DNA of 64,000 bases from positions 3,437,501 through 3,501,500 of the forward strand of contig NC_092878.1 in the NCBI RefSeq assembly GCF_028372415.1. The letters run 5' to 3'. Position numbers and translations under genes: made by a program. Of this stretch, positions 1 through 11,400 are shown piece by piece. The stretch's first letter is position 1. Each line of letters opens with the position of its first letter. The DNA is from Notamacropus eugenii (Eukaryota; Chordata; Mammalia; Diprotodontia; Macropodidae). The notes beneath the pieces were generated by a model. It worked only from the letters and a program-made list of their open reading frames with translations. It was not told the DNA's origin and searched no databases.

Positions 1-1000
1 TTTTTTTTTAATGGTCAAAATGTTTTAAAATTAAAACCCATTGTCTTGAAAACTGTTTAAGTAGCAATGTTTCTTTGACTTAATATCTTGAAATTTTCAT
101 GAAATAGTTCAAGAACCTTGAGTAAAACTTAGAATGTCAAATATACTTTGTATTAAAATATAGCAACAGAAATATCAATCACCGTGAAAAGCAAAGATAC
201 CTTTGTAATAGTGATAAGCGTGAAAAAGAAATATTCTTTTGGAATATGGAATATAAGGAGACTTAACTGAAAGGTTAAGGGACTTGTCCAGGGTCATATG
301 GCTAGTATATGTAAAAGGGCAAGCTTTATGTATAATTTGGTATAGTGAATAAGTTTTGAGGAAAACAGATGCTAAACCTCTACGAATAACTGTGTTACTT
401 CAACTCCCTAATTCATTTATACTCTTGGCTTCGGTTTCTTCAGCTGTAAAATGACAGGGATGTACTCAAGGGTCTTTAAGGTCCTGTTCTCATATTATGC
501 CAATTTATGTATTCTGTGTTCTAGACAAACTATGATACTTTCAATCTTCAGAAAACACCCTGTACCTTCCCACCTTGGGTGACCGTTCATACTGTTCCCT
601 GCTCCTGGACTGATTCTCCATCTTTGTCTGTTGAAATTGCATCCATTCTTAAAGTCTAACACATATACCTCCTCCTTCTCCATAAGGACTTCCTTTACTC
701 CTTATTGAGATATTTACCCTTAAACCTCACATGAAGCAATCAAGGAGAGAGAGGTGGGGAGAAGGAGAGAGAGAGAGAGAGAAGATACTCTGCTAAATGC
801 TAGGGAAACATCTGATTGTTGTCCTTCATTCTTGGAGAGGATCAAAATTATATTAGAGTCAAGGTACAGAGTATCTGACTGTGGCTTCTCAGACCAATAA
901 GAGCACAGAAAACTTTACCACAGGTCAGGCACAAATAGTGTATATGAATGTTTGTCTCTAAATTTGTGTATCTTGTGTTTCTTTTGAGCTACTGCAATTG
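1..1000. other. AT-rich intergenic sequence
   Basis: No gene recognised. A decayed MIR-type fragment (TTAAGGGACTTGTCCAGGGTCA region, about 265-310) and a short GA run at 747-782 are the only features that I can point to. Confidence 0.5.
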
Positions 1001-1007
1001 TGCTTCC

Positions 1008-1800
1008 CTCACAGAACACAGCACCTTCTTTGATGTGGGCATGCCATGTTAGTCAGTCCTTTACCAATATCTCCCATGTCATGCAATCGATTCCAAAGTT
1101 CTTCAGAGAGGCCCTGAGAATATCTTTTGTATTGCTTCTTCTGACCACTCTGTGAATGCCTGCCTTGCATGAGTTCTCCATAAAATAGTCTTTTAGGCAA
1201 ATGTACATTTGGCATTCAAACAACAACATAACATGGTCAACCCACCAGAGCTGTCCTCTCTGAAGTAGAGTTTGGATGCTTGACAGTTCAGCTTGAAAAA
1301 GAACCTCAGTGTCCAAAACCTCATCTTGCCAGGTGATCTTCAGAATCTTCCTAAGACAATTTAAGTGGAAGTGATTCAGTTTGCTGGCATGCCATTGGTA
1401 TACTGTCCAGGTTTCACAGGCATAAACAATGAGGTCAGCACAACAGTTCTGTAGACTTTCAGTTTGGTAGGCAGCCTAATACCTCTTCTCTCCCACACTT
1501 TTCCTTTGGAGCCTCCCAAACACTTAGCTAGCTCTGGCAATGTATATATCAGCCTTATCATCTATGCGTACACGCCTGAAAAGTACACTGCCAAAACATT
1601 GTAAGTGAACTTAGCCACAGTATTTAAAATTTCTCCATTTGCTGTAACCAATGGTTCCATATATGAGTGGTGTGGTGCTGGCTGGTAGACAGCCTGTATT
1701 TTCTTGGTGTTGGTTGTTAGGTCAAATTAGCACAAGCAGCAGAGTATTGATCCACATGTTGTGGGTGCATGGAAGGCACAGTCATCTAAGAACAAAAACT
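1008..1800 (-). mobile_element. RTE-type LINE, ORF C-terminal remnant
   Basis: The minus strand encodes, in two frames separated by frameshifts, the C-terminal region of an RTE-type reverse transcriptase: [17 protein letters not shown], then QLWWVDHV, then [10 protein letters not shown], with a WEI/LVKD-type ending. Further upstream on the same strand (to about 1800) the nucleotide sequence continues in the same family. It is broken by stops and frameshifts throughout and has no coding capacity left. Confidence 0.7.
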
Positions 1801-1969
1801 CAAAAAACCAGAAAAAGAAGATAGGTCATAAAAGTAAAGGCACATAGAAGTGTGTTTTGCCCCTCTTTAAGACCCTTACGTAATACTGCATATTACATCT
1901 CTTTGTGTTTTCTATTTATCTCTATAGACTATAAACTGTATGCAGGTAGTCACTATATCTTATCTAGAC

Positions 1970-2135
1970 TTCATTGTTGTGGTTTGTCCTTTACACTGGA
2001 AGAGGACCATGACAACAGGGAGGTGATGCCATGATATGCACATGAACTGAATTTAAGTGCTGGAGGGCTGTGCAAAGCCACCAGCCTCACTTTCTTCCTG
2101 GAGCCATCTAGGTCCAGTGGTCCAAATAGCAATGC
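1970..2135 (-). mobile_element. RTE-type 3' end / SINE tail
   Basis: Minus strand of a marsupial RTE-derived tail: the block reads CTGGACC..., GTGAGGCTGGTGGC, TGCACAGCCCTCCAG, then CATGGTCCTCTTCC and a GGACAAACC-type end. The same tail occurs in this window at 34680, 43620, 44890 and, CpG-rich, at 33000. Confidence 0.65.
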
Positions 2136-3430
2136 CTTTATAGCACAGTGCACTACACAAAATAGATGCCAAACAAATATTTGTTGAATGAATAAAATGC
2201 AAAGATTTTAAATGTTCTTTGTCCTTCAGAATCATATAATCCCAACACAATACTAATGGCACATGCTACTTCTAGAGATATCACTTTCTGTTTATATCAT
2301 GCTTAAAAACAACAGTCAACAGTTAAGAACCATCAAATCTGATTAAAGGAGATTAGATTATACAGGTTTATTATCCAAGATGATTTTCTTTAAAAAGGTT
2401 CTACCTTTGGTGATGTCATAGTGACTATGGTTAAATGATAACTTATTTTATAAGTATGTTTGAATTTCACACGTTCATTTCCCATCCAAACTCAGTTAAT
2501 ACTTGAATATACTGTCATAAAAATATAAGGTTTTACTTAAACTACCAACTGAATATTGTTCATGTTAATAAAAAGCCTGGATTAATGAACTGTCCTTCTT
2601 TGCTTCAGACAAATGACATTAGGTCTGCCTATTTATACACACACACATACACACAGACACACACACAACACACACACGATGCTTTTATTGCCTTTTATTA
2701 TTTTGAAATTGTATCATTCTTTTTTTGCAAATTAAAATTAGAATGATGTAAGGCTTTAAAAATGTTTTATTAAAAGCTTAACATTGTAACACCAATAAGA
2801 CTAAATTTTCTAATAGCAATTTACATTTCAATTAATTTCAATGCATGAAGTATAAAAATGTTTAATCCTTCCTGAGTCTTTATCAGGATTCTTTGTCCAT
2901 TCATTCAATCACTTTGTCTCTTACATGGGTCTTCTATTTCTGTTGCTTTTTTCTTTGCATTATTTGAAAAAGCTTTTTTTACATTTCTTTGTGTACCTTA
3001 TACTTAGTTTTAATTCCATTATTTTTTAAATATAAGCTTATTGTAGTAATTTTAGGTTTTTAAGATGATATTAGCTCCAAGAAATTTGGCTAAGTTTTTG
3101 AATAAAATTATTTCACTAATTAAGAACTATGAATAGTCTTGCTGAAATCTATTCAAGAGGTATACGGAATAGAGGGATACCAAGATTTATAATTCCAGGA
3201 CATTAAATTTCATTATTGCTATAAAGCAGCTAGTTCTCTTCGTGAAATTCAAAACTATTGCCAGAATTTGCAGTAATCTAAAGATTACTCTTTTAAAAAG
3301 GCAATCAGGGTTTCTGTAATCTATTTATAAAAATAAAAGTTATAGAAGACCTAGTCTTACACATAGACGTAGCTTTACTATAATCTATAGCTTTACATAA
3401 TTTTGTAACTATAGCTATGCATGGGATTGT
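2136..3430. other. AT-rich sequence with a short (CA)n
   Basis: No gene or clear transposon recognised. An imperfect AC dinucleotide run occupies about 2637-2678. Confidence 0.5.
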
Positions 3431-3434
3431 TCTG

Positions 3435-3560
3435 ATAAGATCTGAACCCTAGGCCAAGTTCTGTAAGGTGCACTCCATGAATTTAGGCAAGTCAATGAGC
3501 TTCATTTTCCTCAGCTAAGTAAAGGAAATTGGACCAGATCATCCCCAATAACCCTTCTAG
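3435..3560 (+). mobile_element. MIR fragment
   Basis: Decayed MIR: AGGCAAGTCAATGAGCTTC, ATTTTCCTCAGCTAAGTAAA and a GGACCAGATCATC segment in the expected order. Confidence 0.45.
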
Positions 3561-3569
3561 AACTATGTA

Positions 3570-3890
3570 TAAAAATCAAAGAATCTTTGAGTTGGAAAGC
3601 ACCCAGTGCCAGCCTCTAGTTCAAATTCTGAACAAGAATCTCCTCTACCACACACTTTAAAACTGGTTCTTCGAAGACATCTGGTGAAGGAAAACCCAGT
3701 ACATTCTTAGCAAACTTATTCTACTTTTGCAACAGCTCTAATTATTAATTTTCCTTACCTTAGGCCTAAATCTGCCTCTTTGTAACTTAAATGCATTGTT
3801 CTTAGTTATGCCCCCTTAGACCAAGCAAAATCAGCATATTCTGTCTCTATTCCACGCAACAGTCCTTCAGACAATATAAATGTCATGTCC
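3570..3890 (-). mobile_element. CR1/L3-type LINE 3' end, first part
   Basis: Reverse complement of an old CR1/L3 3' region: the plus strand reads AGAATCTTTGAGTTGGAAAG, then CTCTAGTTCAA, CAGCTCTAATTATTA and CAGTCCTTCAGACAATA in consensus order. It is interrupted by a SINE at 3891 and continues at 4201. Confidence 0.7.
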
Positions 3891-4192
3891 CTCTGGGCAG
3901 TTGGGTGGCACCTAGGCAATTAGGTGGCACCTGGGCAGCTGGGTGGTCAGAGTGCATAGAGCGCCAGGCCTGGAATCAGGAATATGTATCTTGCCAAGCT
4001 TAAATTTGTCCTGAGATGCTATCTAGCTGTAGGACTCTGGGAAAGTCACATTACTCCAGGTGGTCTCAGTTTTCTCATGTGTAAAATGAGCTGGAGAAGG
4101 AAATGGAAAACCACTCCACTGTCTTTACCAAGGACACAGCCAATGGGACAACAAAGAGTCAGACATGTGTGGAAACAACCAAACCACAAAAA
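3891..4192 (+). mobile_element. marsupial tRNA-headed CORE-SINE (MAR1-like)
   Basis: SINE with head GGGCAGCTGGGTGG..., CCAGGCCTGGAATCAGGA, core CTGGGAAAGTCAC and AAATGAGCTGGAGAAGGAAA, CCAAGG..., AAAGAGTCAGACATG, and a degraded AAC-rich tail. TCATGTCC occurs on both sides (3883-3890 and 4193-4200), the target-site duplication of an insertion into the CR1 element. A short duplication of the head, GGTGGCACCT, is present near 3905-3940. Confidence 0.8.
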
Positions 4193-4200
4193 TCATGTCC

Positions 4201-4440
4201 TTAAGGTTTTTTTTTTCCTTTTACAGCCTAAATATTCTTAATTCCTTTAACAGATCCTCATAGAGCTTGATCTTGAAGTCTTTCAAGATCCTACTCATCT
4301 TCTGGGTACTTGTCAGTTTATTAGCAGCCTTCCTAAAACTATATGTAGTCTGATCAGGGCAGGACTGTCACGTCCCCAGTCCTGAACAACATGCTTCTTT
4401 GAATGAAGCCTAGGATTACATACATGGTTGCTACGCCACA
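4201..4440 (-). mobile_element. CR1/L3-type LINE 3' end, second part
   Basis: Continuation of the CR1/L3 copy split by the SINE: plus strand AACAGATCCTCATAGAGCTT, CTTCTGGGTACTTGTCAG, TAGTCTGATCAGGGCAG match the consensus order. Confidence 0.65.
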
Positions 4441-4689
4441 CTCTTGACTCATACTGAACTTGTATTCCATTATAAGGAAAGGTACGTGATGTCTACTAGC
4501 CTCGGTCTGTGTCTACAATTTTGCAGCTTCCACCACTTAGCAGCTACAGCTCTTGAAAGTTGAGAAAAGAAAGTTCATAGTACCAAAGTCTCAACTTTTA
4601 GCAAATGGTTGGTTCCACATCAGAAATAAATACAGCTTCATCAATAGAAATACCATTTAAAAAACATGTAAGATCATATGCTTTATGGC

Positions 4690-4895
4690 TGCACCCTCAG
4701 GTCCACAGGATCTTTTCATCTGATTTGCTGAAACTTCCATCCTTTCTCTCTCTCTGTCTTTCTCCTTACCCACCTCCCTCCCTCCCTCTTAGAATATGAG
4801 CTCCTTGAGAAGAAGGATTATCTTGATTTTCCATTTGTATCCTTAGTGCTTTGTATAAAATAAGCCATTAATAAATGTTTTTCATTCTTTCTATG
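4690..4895 (+). mobile_element. L2 3' end
   Basis: Typical L2 tail: TATGAGCTCCTTGAGAAGAA, TTTGTATCCTTAGTGCTTTG, then AATAAATG near the end. Confidence 0.6.
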
Positions 4896-5054
4896 TTTGA
4901 AAGTTTTAGCAGAGAAAAGGCATATTCACAGAATAGTGGGATCAACCTTTAGGGTTATCATAAAATGTAATTTCTGAGGAAATATGGGAAAACCATATTT
5001 GAAGAAAATAAAATATCTGGAAAAAAACCTCAGATGCTCAATGAGGATTTAGAG

Positions 5055-5225
5055 GTGAAATAGGACCTTACAGATTATCTACTTTAACTCACTCATTTTA
5101 GAGATGAGGAAGACTGAAATCCAGAGGTTAAATGGCTTGCCCAAGATCACACTGGTAATAAATAGTAGGGACAGGATTTGAACTCAGGCCTTCTAACCCC
5201 AATCCAGTGTTCATTCCACTGTACC
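5055..5225 (-). mobile_element. MIR/THER1-type SINE
   Basis: Reverse complement of MIR: AGATGAGGAAGACTGAAATC, GGCTTGCCCAAGATCACAC, GGATTTGAACTCAGGCCTTC, ending at a CACTGTACC box. Confidence 0.8.
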
Positions 5226-5239
5226 TTACTGGGTTTTAA

Positions 5240-5372
5240 AATAAATAATACTTTATTACTGACATTTATATAGCACTCTAAAGTTTGCAAAGCACTTTAT
5301 ATCTATCATCTCATTGAAACCTTACCTCATAACAAAGCTGTGAAGTAGGCACCACAGGTATTATCATCTGTA
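5240..5372 (-). mobile_element. MIR/THER1-type SINE, 3' portion
   Basis: ACATTTATATAGCACTCTAA, GTTTGCAAAGCACTTTATAT and ATCTCATTGAAACCTTACCT are in the order of the 3' part of marsupial MIR-family SINEs. It runs into the AC repeat. Confidence 0.6.
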
Positions 5373-5376
5373 TTTT

Positions 5377-5380
<4 letters not shown>

Positions 5381-5426
<46 letters not shown>
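5381..5426. repeat. (AC)23 microsatellite
   Basis: Perfect AC dinucleotide run, likely grown from the end of the adjacent SINE. Confidence 0.95.
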
Positions 5427-5428
<2 letters not shown>

Positions 5429-5429
5429 C

Positions 5430-6040
5430 CTCCTAGAAATCTTTAAATCTTTAATTTTTTTAAAATTTGTGTCATTACAAAAAAGTATACTTTTTTTTTA
5501 CTTTTTTTACTTAAATTTAATAACTTTTTGTAAACTTGTGCATTTTTCCTGCATTGAAATTTTGATGACACAATATTGTGTCATGTAACCACATAGTATC
5601 ACACTGTCGGCAAGTCATTACAGCACATATTCCTGACATTCCAAAATGCAGGCTGGAGTTCCCAACAAAGCACAACAGGCTCACCTGCCAACACTTGCTT
5701 GTTAAGACCTGCTGGAGGACTTAACCATTAATTGGTTAAAACTTGCATTTTGTGTGTTTATTTGCAAAATAATGTAATCACTACAACTTTAACTGTTATT
5801 CAACAGATGAAACGTGGAGGAACTGTTTTTCAAAATTCTCTTTTTAGTGCTTCCACTACCCTCTTATTTTTATTTGACGCTGTGCCCCTCCATGCTGCAG
5901 GCGACTACCGCCCCCTCTATATCATTTCAGCATTCCCCAGGGTGGTATCACCCACTTTGGGAACTTCTGGAGGAAAGATTTCATGGGAAATACATTTAGG
6001 TATTTTAAAAAATCCAAACTTTAAACATATGATGAAGGGT
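5430..6040. other. intergenic, nothing recognised
   Basis: AT-rich stretch with no coding or repeat signal that I can name. The open frame at 5732-6046 has no recognisable domain or splice context. Confidence 0.4.
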
Positions 6041-6079
6041 TCTTAGTTAGCTGTTACAACCCAGAAAAGTGAATGGGAA

Positions 6080-6390
6080 ATGATCATAGGCCACTCACTG
6101 AAGGCCTTCCTCCAGAAGGTCACTAATGGAATGTCCCAAGGTGGTATCTTTAACTTGGTTTCCTTGAACATTTTTGTCACTGAGCCAAATGAAGGAATCA
6201 ATGGCATGGTGATCAAATTTGTTAGTGACATGAAGCTGGGAGGGGTAACTAACCCCTTAAACAACAGAATGAAGAACCATTAACAATCTGGACAGGACTA
6301 GATTGGAGGACCCAAAGGAAGGACTCCAGTGAACTAGGGAGATTCCCCGTGGAGGATTTATGGAAAGATATGGATAAGATAAAGTACAAT
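6080..6390 (+). mobile_element. CR1/L3-type reverse-transcriptase remnant
   Basis: The plus strand encodes a decayed CR1 RT segment: VTNGMSQGGIFN corresponds to the V-T-S-G-V-P-Q-G-S motif, and VIKFVSDMKLGG to the K-F-A-D-D-T-K-L-G-G box, whose catalytic DD is now SD. The open frame ends at 6283; sequence similarity continues a little further. Not functional. Confidence 0.75.
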
Positions 6391-7300
6391 TTGCCTTAGG
6401 AGCTTCTAAAGAGATTAAGGATCCTTTGAATGACTTCTGTCAGGTAAGAATACTAGCTTTTTCTTGTGACCCTTGCTGACTCTCCTTCCCTTTAAGAGCA
6501 CTCACATTCTCTTTAATGGCAGTCTTTGTTGTTGGAATTGAGCTGGGGCATAAACAGTGATACGGATGTTAAAATAAAAGTACGTATCAATACATATTAA
6601 CATATAATCAACACATATATAAATGAAAGGTTAAAAAAGACAAAATGGAATTAGATCTCTAAGGTCAAACAAACATCTTTTCTTCAGTTAGTTAATTTGG
6701 ATTATACAATCCTTGATTGAAGAATACATTTCTCTGATCATTTGTGACAACACATTGAATCTTATAAACTTTTTTAGTTCTAACACAATCCTATTCAGTT
6801 AAATATAACTTAATTTTTACTTTTAATTTTTTTTAATGTTTATAGAATTGGCACATGGATTCATATTTACAAATCTAAGATTCTACCAAACTTTGTAATT
6901 CTTTGGGAAAGGTAAACTGATCGAAGACACAGTTAGGAATTCAAGTTCTATGAGAAAGAAAAGCCAGCTAGAAACACTTCTGGATCAGGAGACCCACAGT
7001 TCTGGCTGTCACTACCCCTCTTAGATACCTATAATTTCATCATGTGTAATGGGAAGATATCAATAACGACTCTAGCTACCTCATAGGGTTATTATTTAAC
7101 TATGATGTTAGAAAAATAATTTTGAAATGCACCATACAAATACAACTTAAATTTAATGTTAACTGTCAAATTGCAAGACTAATTTGTTGACTACCACATA
7201 AATTTTAAAATGAACATTCTCAGTTAACTTTTCTAAATAGCTCCTTCAATATTAGCATTTACTTTTGCTAAACAGACACTAGTCCACATACTTTCAAAAA
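6391..7300. other. intergenic, downstream of DTWD1
   Basis: AT-rich. A MIR fragment in plus orientation is visible at about 6975-7110 (TGTAATGGGAAGATATC, TACCTCATAGGGTTATT). The remainder has nothing that I recognise. Confidence 0.45.
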
Positions 7301-7301
7301 A

Positions 7302-7307
7302 TTTATT
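7302..7307 (-). terminator. possible DTWD1 poly(A) signal
   Basis: AATAAA on the minus strand about 150 nt downstream of the DTWD1 stop codon. The region is AT-rich, so this could be chance. Transcript 3' ends would decide. Confidence 0.3.
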
Positions 7308-7456
7308 TTTTAACAGTTTTTCTCCATTTTTGTTTGTCTGGCAATCATTATTCTAAGCACAGATAGGTTTAGATTTCTTAGTTGCTAAAAAACAGTACAA
7401 TGTTCATTACAAGTTTATCAAATATGATAATAATAGTGTTTAATGAAGTACTCTGT

Positions 7457-7710
7457 TTACAAATTAACAGTACTATTTTCTTGCTGTTTTCCCGCAGAAC
7501 TCTTGGCATTTTTAATCATTTGGTGCATAAATGAATAAAAAAACAACAGGTTGTCATATTGTCCTTTATACTTCTCTTTTAAAACAGCAGTGTGATAATC
7601 TACCAAAAAATAGTAAATAGCTTCAATTGTGGAAAGGAAGGTATCTGGCTTTCCTTTCTGATGGCGCCAAAAGCAAGTTTTCCGTGTCTTCAACTCAACT
7701 TGTAATAACC
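7457..7710 (-). CDS. DTWD1: DTWD1 exon 5 (last coding exon)
   Basis: Terminal coding exon, 254 nt including the TAA stop at 7459-7457, entered in phase 1 after a long pyrimidine tract and ACAG acceptor. It encodes residues 222-305. Conserved elements are [17 protein letters not shown], the L-S-T-x-E-A motif (S248, T249, E251, A252) typical of the superfamily, and the [15 protein letters not shown] helix. The last dozen residues (KSSAGKQQ onward) are unlike the human tail, which is normal for this end. A minus-strand AATAAA lies at 7307-7302, about 150 nt past the stop, and is a possible poly(A) signal. Confidence 0.95.
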
Positions 7711-8345
7711 CTGTAAAAAAAAAAAAAACAACATAAAGTATGAGTAAACTACTTATTTCCTTTTGGCTGAATAATGCCAATAATTATTAAGATCCATATT
7801 TTAACTGTTAAGTTTCTTCCCTAAAAAAATTGGCACAATTTCTTCCATTTTTAGTTCCAAACAAGGCATTGTGTCCAATATTTTAGAGAAGATATCAGTA
7901 ATGTAAGTTATATAGAGTGATGTTTTTTACATACCAATGTTACCTAATCACCACATACCAACTTGGAGGAGACTGAATGGTTAGCATTTGGGAAACTTCT
8001 CTGAGCAAACTATGGACCACTTCTATCTACTCACCATGTTTTTGTCCCTGTATCCTTTACCACTTAGTAGAGTACTTTGAATACAGCAAATACTTGTTAA
8101 AATGAACTAAATTTAATTAATTGACCTGCTGGTGTGAAAATGATGGGAACCTCAAAGAGAAGTGAATACTCCATCTTAGAATGTGACAGAGGCTAAAAAA
8201 CCCAGAAGAGTGTGACATGTACCAGTGCTTAGAACAGATCTGGCACTTAGTAGTGCTTAACAGTAGTTTATTGGTGGACTGATGTACCCTAGATCTTGAG
8301 AAAACAGTTTTCAAAGCGTAAGAGAAAGAATCAGAATGATTCCAA
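7711..8345. other. DTWD1 intron 4, left part
   Basis: Intron sequence between exon 5 and the ENO1 retrocopy. An L2-like 3' tail may be present near 8020-8105 (CCTTTACCACTTAGTAGAG). No gene. Confidence 0.4.
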
Positions 8346-8361
8346 TGGAATAAAACTCTTT
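8346..8361. repeat. target-site duplication of ENO1 retrocopy, left
   Basis: Sixteen bases, TGGAATAAAACTCTTT, identical to 10135-10150. The copy's poly(A) remnant (plus-strand T-run) starts right after it. Confidence 0.9.
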
Positions 8362-10134
8362 TTTTTGGGGGGGGGGGGGTTTACCAAATACTTTTCTTCT
8401 GCACATAGAAGCCACTAAGGATCTAGTTTGTGGGCTCATCAGGCTGCGTCACAAGTATATGGCTCCACACATCAACACCAGAGTTGGGGGTGAGAACAGG
8501 TCAATCTATCCCAGTCACAAGATGATAAAGGGTCTTCTGACAGAGAGCCAGATGATCAGGTAGTCTCTAGTATAAGACAGTTCTAATGAAGCAGTGAGAA
8601 CATCACAGAAAGGTTGAAGAGAGAGCAGCAGAGGCCCCTGCCCCCAAAACAAGACTGGTCTAGTACTTGGTGCTGCCCATTCTAGGACAGGAGCAGACTT
8701 CTATAGAGGTGACTGGTGCCTGTGAGCTCTTAGGCCTCCTAGCCACAGAGCTTACTTGGCCCGAGGGTTTCTGAAGTTTCTTCCAGCAAATTTAGCCTTG
8801 CTGCCCAGCTCTTCCTCAATTCTGAGAAGCTGGTTATACTTGGCCAGATGCTCAGATTGGCAGGGGGCACCAGTCTTGGTCTGCCCAGTACAGAGACCCA
8901 TTACCAGGTCTGCAATGAAGGTATCTTCAGTCTCCCCAGAATGATGGGAAACCATTACTCCCCACCCATTGGACTGGGCCAGCTTGCACTCCTGGAGAGA
9001 TTCAGTCATGGAGTCGTTCTGGTTCATTTTGAGTAGCAGGCAATTGCAGGCCTTCTCATTCACAGCCTTTTCAATTCGCTTGGGACTGGTCACTGTGAGA
9101 TCATCTCCTACCACCTGGATGCCAGCAGTAGCAGTGAAATTTTTCCAAGCTTCCCAATCATCCTGGTCAAAGGGATCTTCAATAGATAATCCTTGATGAA
9201 GCTCTTGTAGAGGTCCTCAAGCTCAGAAGGGGAGATGCATCTGCTGGAATCATCAGGAGACTTGAAGTCTAAGTCATATTTCCCAGATCAGAAGAATTCA
9301 GAGGCAGCAACATCCATGCCAATTACAACCTTATCAGTATAGCCAGCCTTACCAATAGCATCCTTTAGCAGGTCCACAGCTTCTTTATTTTCCAGGATGT
9401 TAGGAGCAAAGCCACCTTCATCCCCTACGTTGGTGGCATCTTGTCCATATTTCTGTTTAATCACACTCTTCAAGTTGGGGTAGACCTCAGCTCCAATGCG
9501 CATGCCCTCCTTAAAGTTTGCTGCTCCAACAGGGAGGATCATGAACTCCTGCATGGCCAACTTGTTACCAGCATGGGAGCCACCATTGATCACACTGAAG
9601 GCTGGAATGGGCAGGATGACTTCATCGTTGCCTGCAAGGTCAGCAATGTGATGGTACAGGGAGACACCTTTCTCAGCAGCTCCGGCCTTACAAACAGTCA
9701 GAGACACTCCCAAAATAGCATTTGCACCAAATTTAGATTTATTTTCAGTGCCATCCATCTCTATCATCAATTTGTCAATCTTCTCTTGCTCCACAACATT
9801 CAATTTCTTGCTAATCAAGGTCGGGGCAATAGTTTTATTGATGTGCTCACCCGCTTTTGAAACACCTTCCCCCATGTAGCAGGTCTTATCATTGTCCTGG
9901 AGCTCCAGGGCTTCATGGATACCAGCAGAAGCACCACTGGGCACAGCAGCTCGGAATGGACCTTTCTCAGTGTAGAGATCAACTTCAACAGTAGGATTTC
10001 CACGAGAGTCAAAGATCTCTCTTGGCTGGATCTTGTAAATGGACATGTTGAGTTTCTGGATGGGGCTTCCTCCGCTGAGCTCAGAGTACAGAGGCTGAGG
10101 GGTCTACCTACACCCAGAGGGAGTGTTAAATGGC
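8362..10134 (-). pseudogene. ENO1P: ENO1 (alpha-enolase) processed pseudogene
   Basis: An intronless copy of enolase 1 mRNA inserted in DTWD1 intron 4, in the same orientation as DTWD1. The ATG is at 10046-10044; 251 codons are open and closely match ENO1 (start [21 protein letters not shown] motif, NKLAMQEF). Codon 253, normally arginine, is TGA at 9290-9288. Near 9195 about 10 bases that encode the PVV of DYPVVSIEDP are missing, shifting the frame. The C-terminal third is open again at 9114-8752 with the normal end of the protein, but the enolase signature reads [14 protein letters not shown], with two disruptive changes. Parts of the 5' UTR and 3' UTR are included. A short T-run at 8362 is the poly(A) remnant. 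Confidence 0.95.
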
Positions 10135-10150
10135 TGGAATAAAACTCTTT
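10135..10150. repeat. target-site duplication of ENO1 retrocopy, right
   Basis: Sixteen bases identical to 8346-8361, just beyond the 5' UTR end of the enolase copy. This is the length expected for L1-mediated retroposition. Confidence 0.9.
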
Positions 10151-11400
10151 AGAGGAAGTCAGAACAGAAGGATACAGAGTTAAAGGATGAAATTCTGAAG
10201 ATAACAAAGAGAAATAATTCAGATGAGAAAGGAAATGAGGAATTGTCTAAACAAACCTATGTGGCTGAACAGGAAACTCATCAGCTTAAAGTGGGTTATA
10301 ATCTATATTGTTGGAATAGCTGTGCTGCTAAGATCACAGATAACATGGCATATTAACACTGAAACATTTCTGTTCTCATGAACACCTATACTCTTAAGTC
10401 TCTGAATTTTTAAAAAGTATTTAAGACAAAAATGCCTGAATATACTTCAAAATATTCCAAAGAGTAATGTACTACAAAAATGTAACAAAGGTATATGAAC
10501 TGTGCTCAAATTTAAAAGTTTGAATTTGGTACTTTTAACGTTGCCTCTAGGGGCAAGAAGGGTTAAGCTGAGCAATTATACAGCAAATTAACACAGTCAG
10601 CCAAGAAATCTTTTTTCTTAAATTTTTGGTTACTGTGCACTTGACATATCAACAAACATTTTATATATATATATTAATACATACACATATATATGTATAT
10701 GCATATATGTAAACAGAGAGAGAGAATATAATGGGATTATATATGAAACTACAAATCTCATTAGGTATAGCTGTTTTAAAAAAGAATATACTCAATTCAG
10801 CACTTTAGTTTCAGAGCTATCTCACTTGTCTCTGTGGCCAGAGGAATTTCTTTCTGCTCCTTCTATGTATCTTCTTGAAATCCTTAATCGACACTCTTTT
10901 TCTCCAACCTTTCTCCTGCTCACCCTGCCAACCCCCATTTCTTTGCTATCAACACCCTTTAGTCTTTCCTCCATTCTCAACCAAATCCAAGCATTGATTA
11001 CATTTGAAAATGTGTCTTATTCTGTACCTCCAGCTCATTACTGCTCTGCCAAGAAACAGTAAACGTATTTTAACAGTGGTTCTTATGATTTGTTCTTTCG
11101 TTCACAAATTCCTTAGAATTAAGGTATTTAAGTCTCCATTTACATTTGAATCCTTTCTTCAAAAGTCTTTTATTGATTATAATTTTTGATTAATAAAGAA
11201 TATCTTTAACATTTCTGATTTTTTGCATTTGTTTATGAGGGTGTTTTGTTGTTTGGGGGTTTTGCTTTGGTTTTTTGGAAACTGCATGGTTGTCAAATTC
11301 ATACACTTCTTTCTGTGTCCTTTCAGTAACCACCAGAAATCTATCATAAATGACATTTCTATTAGAAAAGAGCCTGATCACTAGTTCTTAAAGTTGCTTT
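10151..11400. other. DTWD1 intron 4, AT-rich part
   Basis: Intronic AT-rich DNA with a TA/CATA-rich simple stretch at about 10660-10705 and a GA run at 10714-10726. No gene recognised; the 10826-11062 open frame looks like chance. Confidence 0.4.

Noticed and set aside
1053..1316. A conserved cellular protein fragment on the minus strand.
   Set aside because: It matches the C-terminal part of RTE-type retrotransposon ORFs.
9288..10046. An intact ENO1 gene.
   Set aside because: It is intronless, flanked by a target-site duplication, stopped at codon 253, frameshifted near 9195 and altered in the enolase signature. It is a retrocopy.
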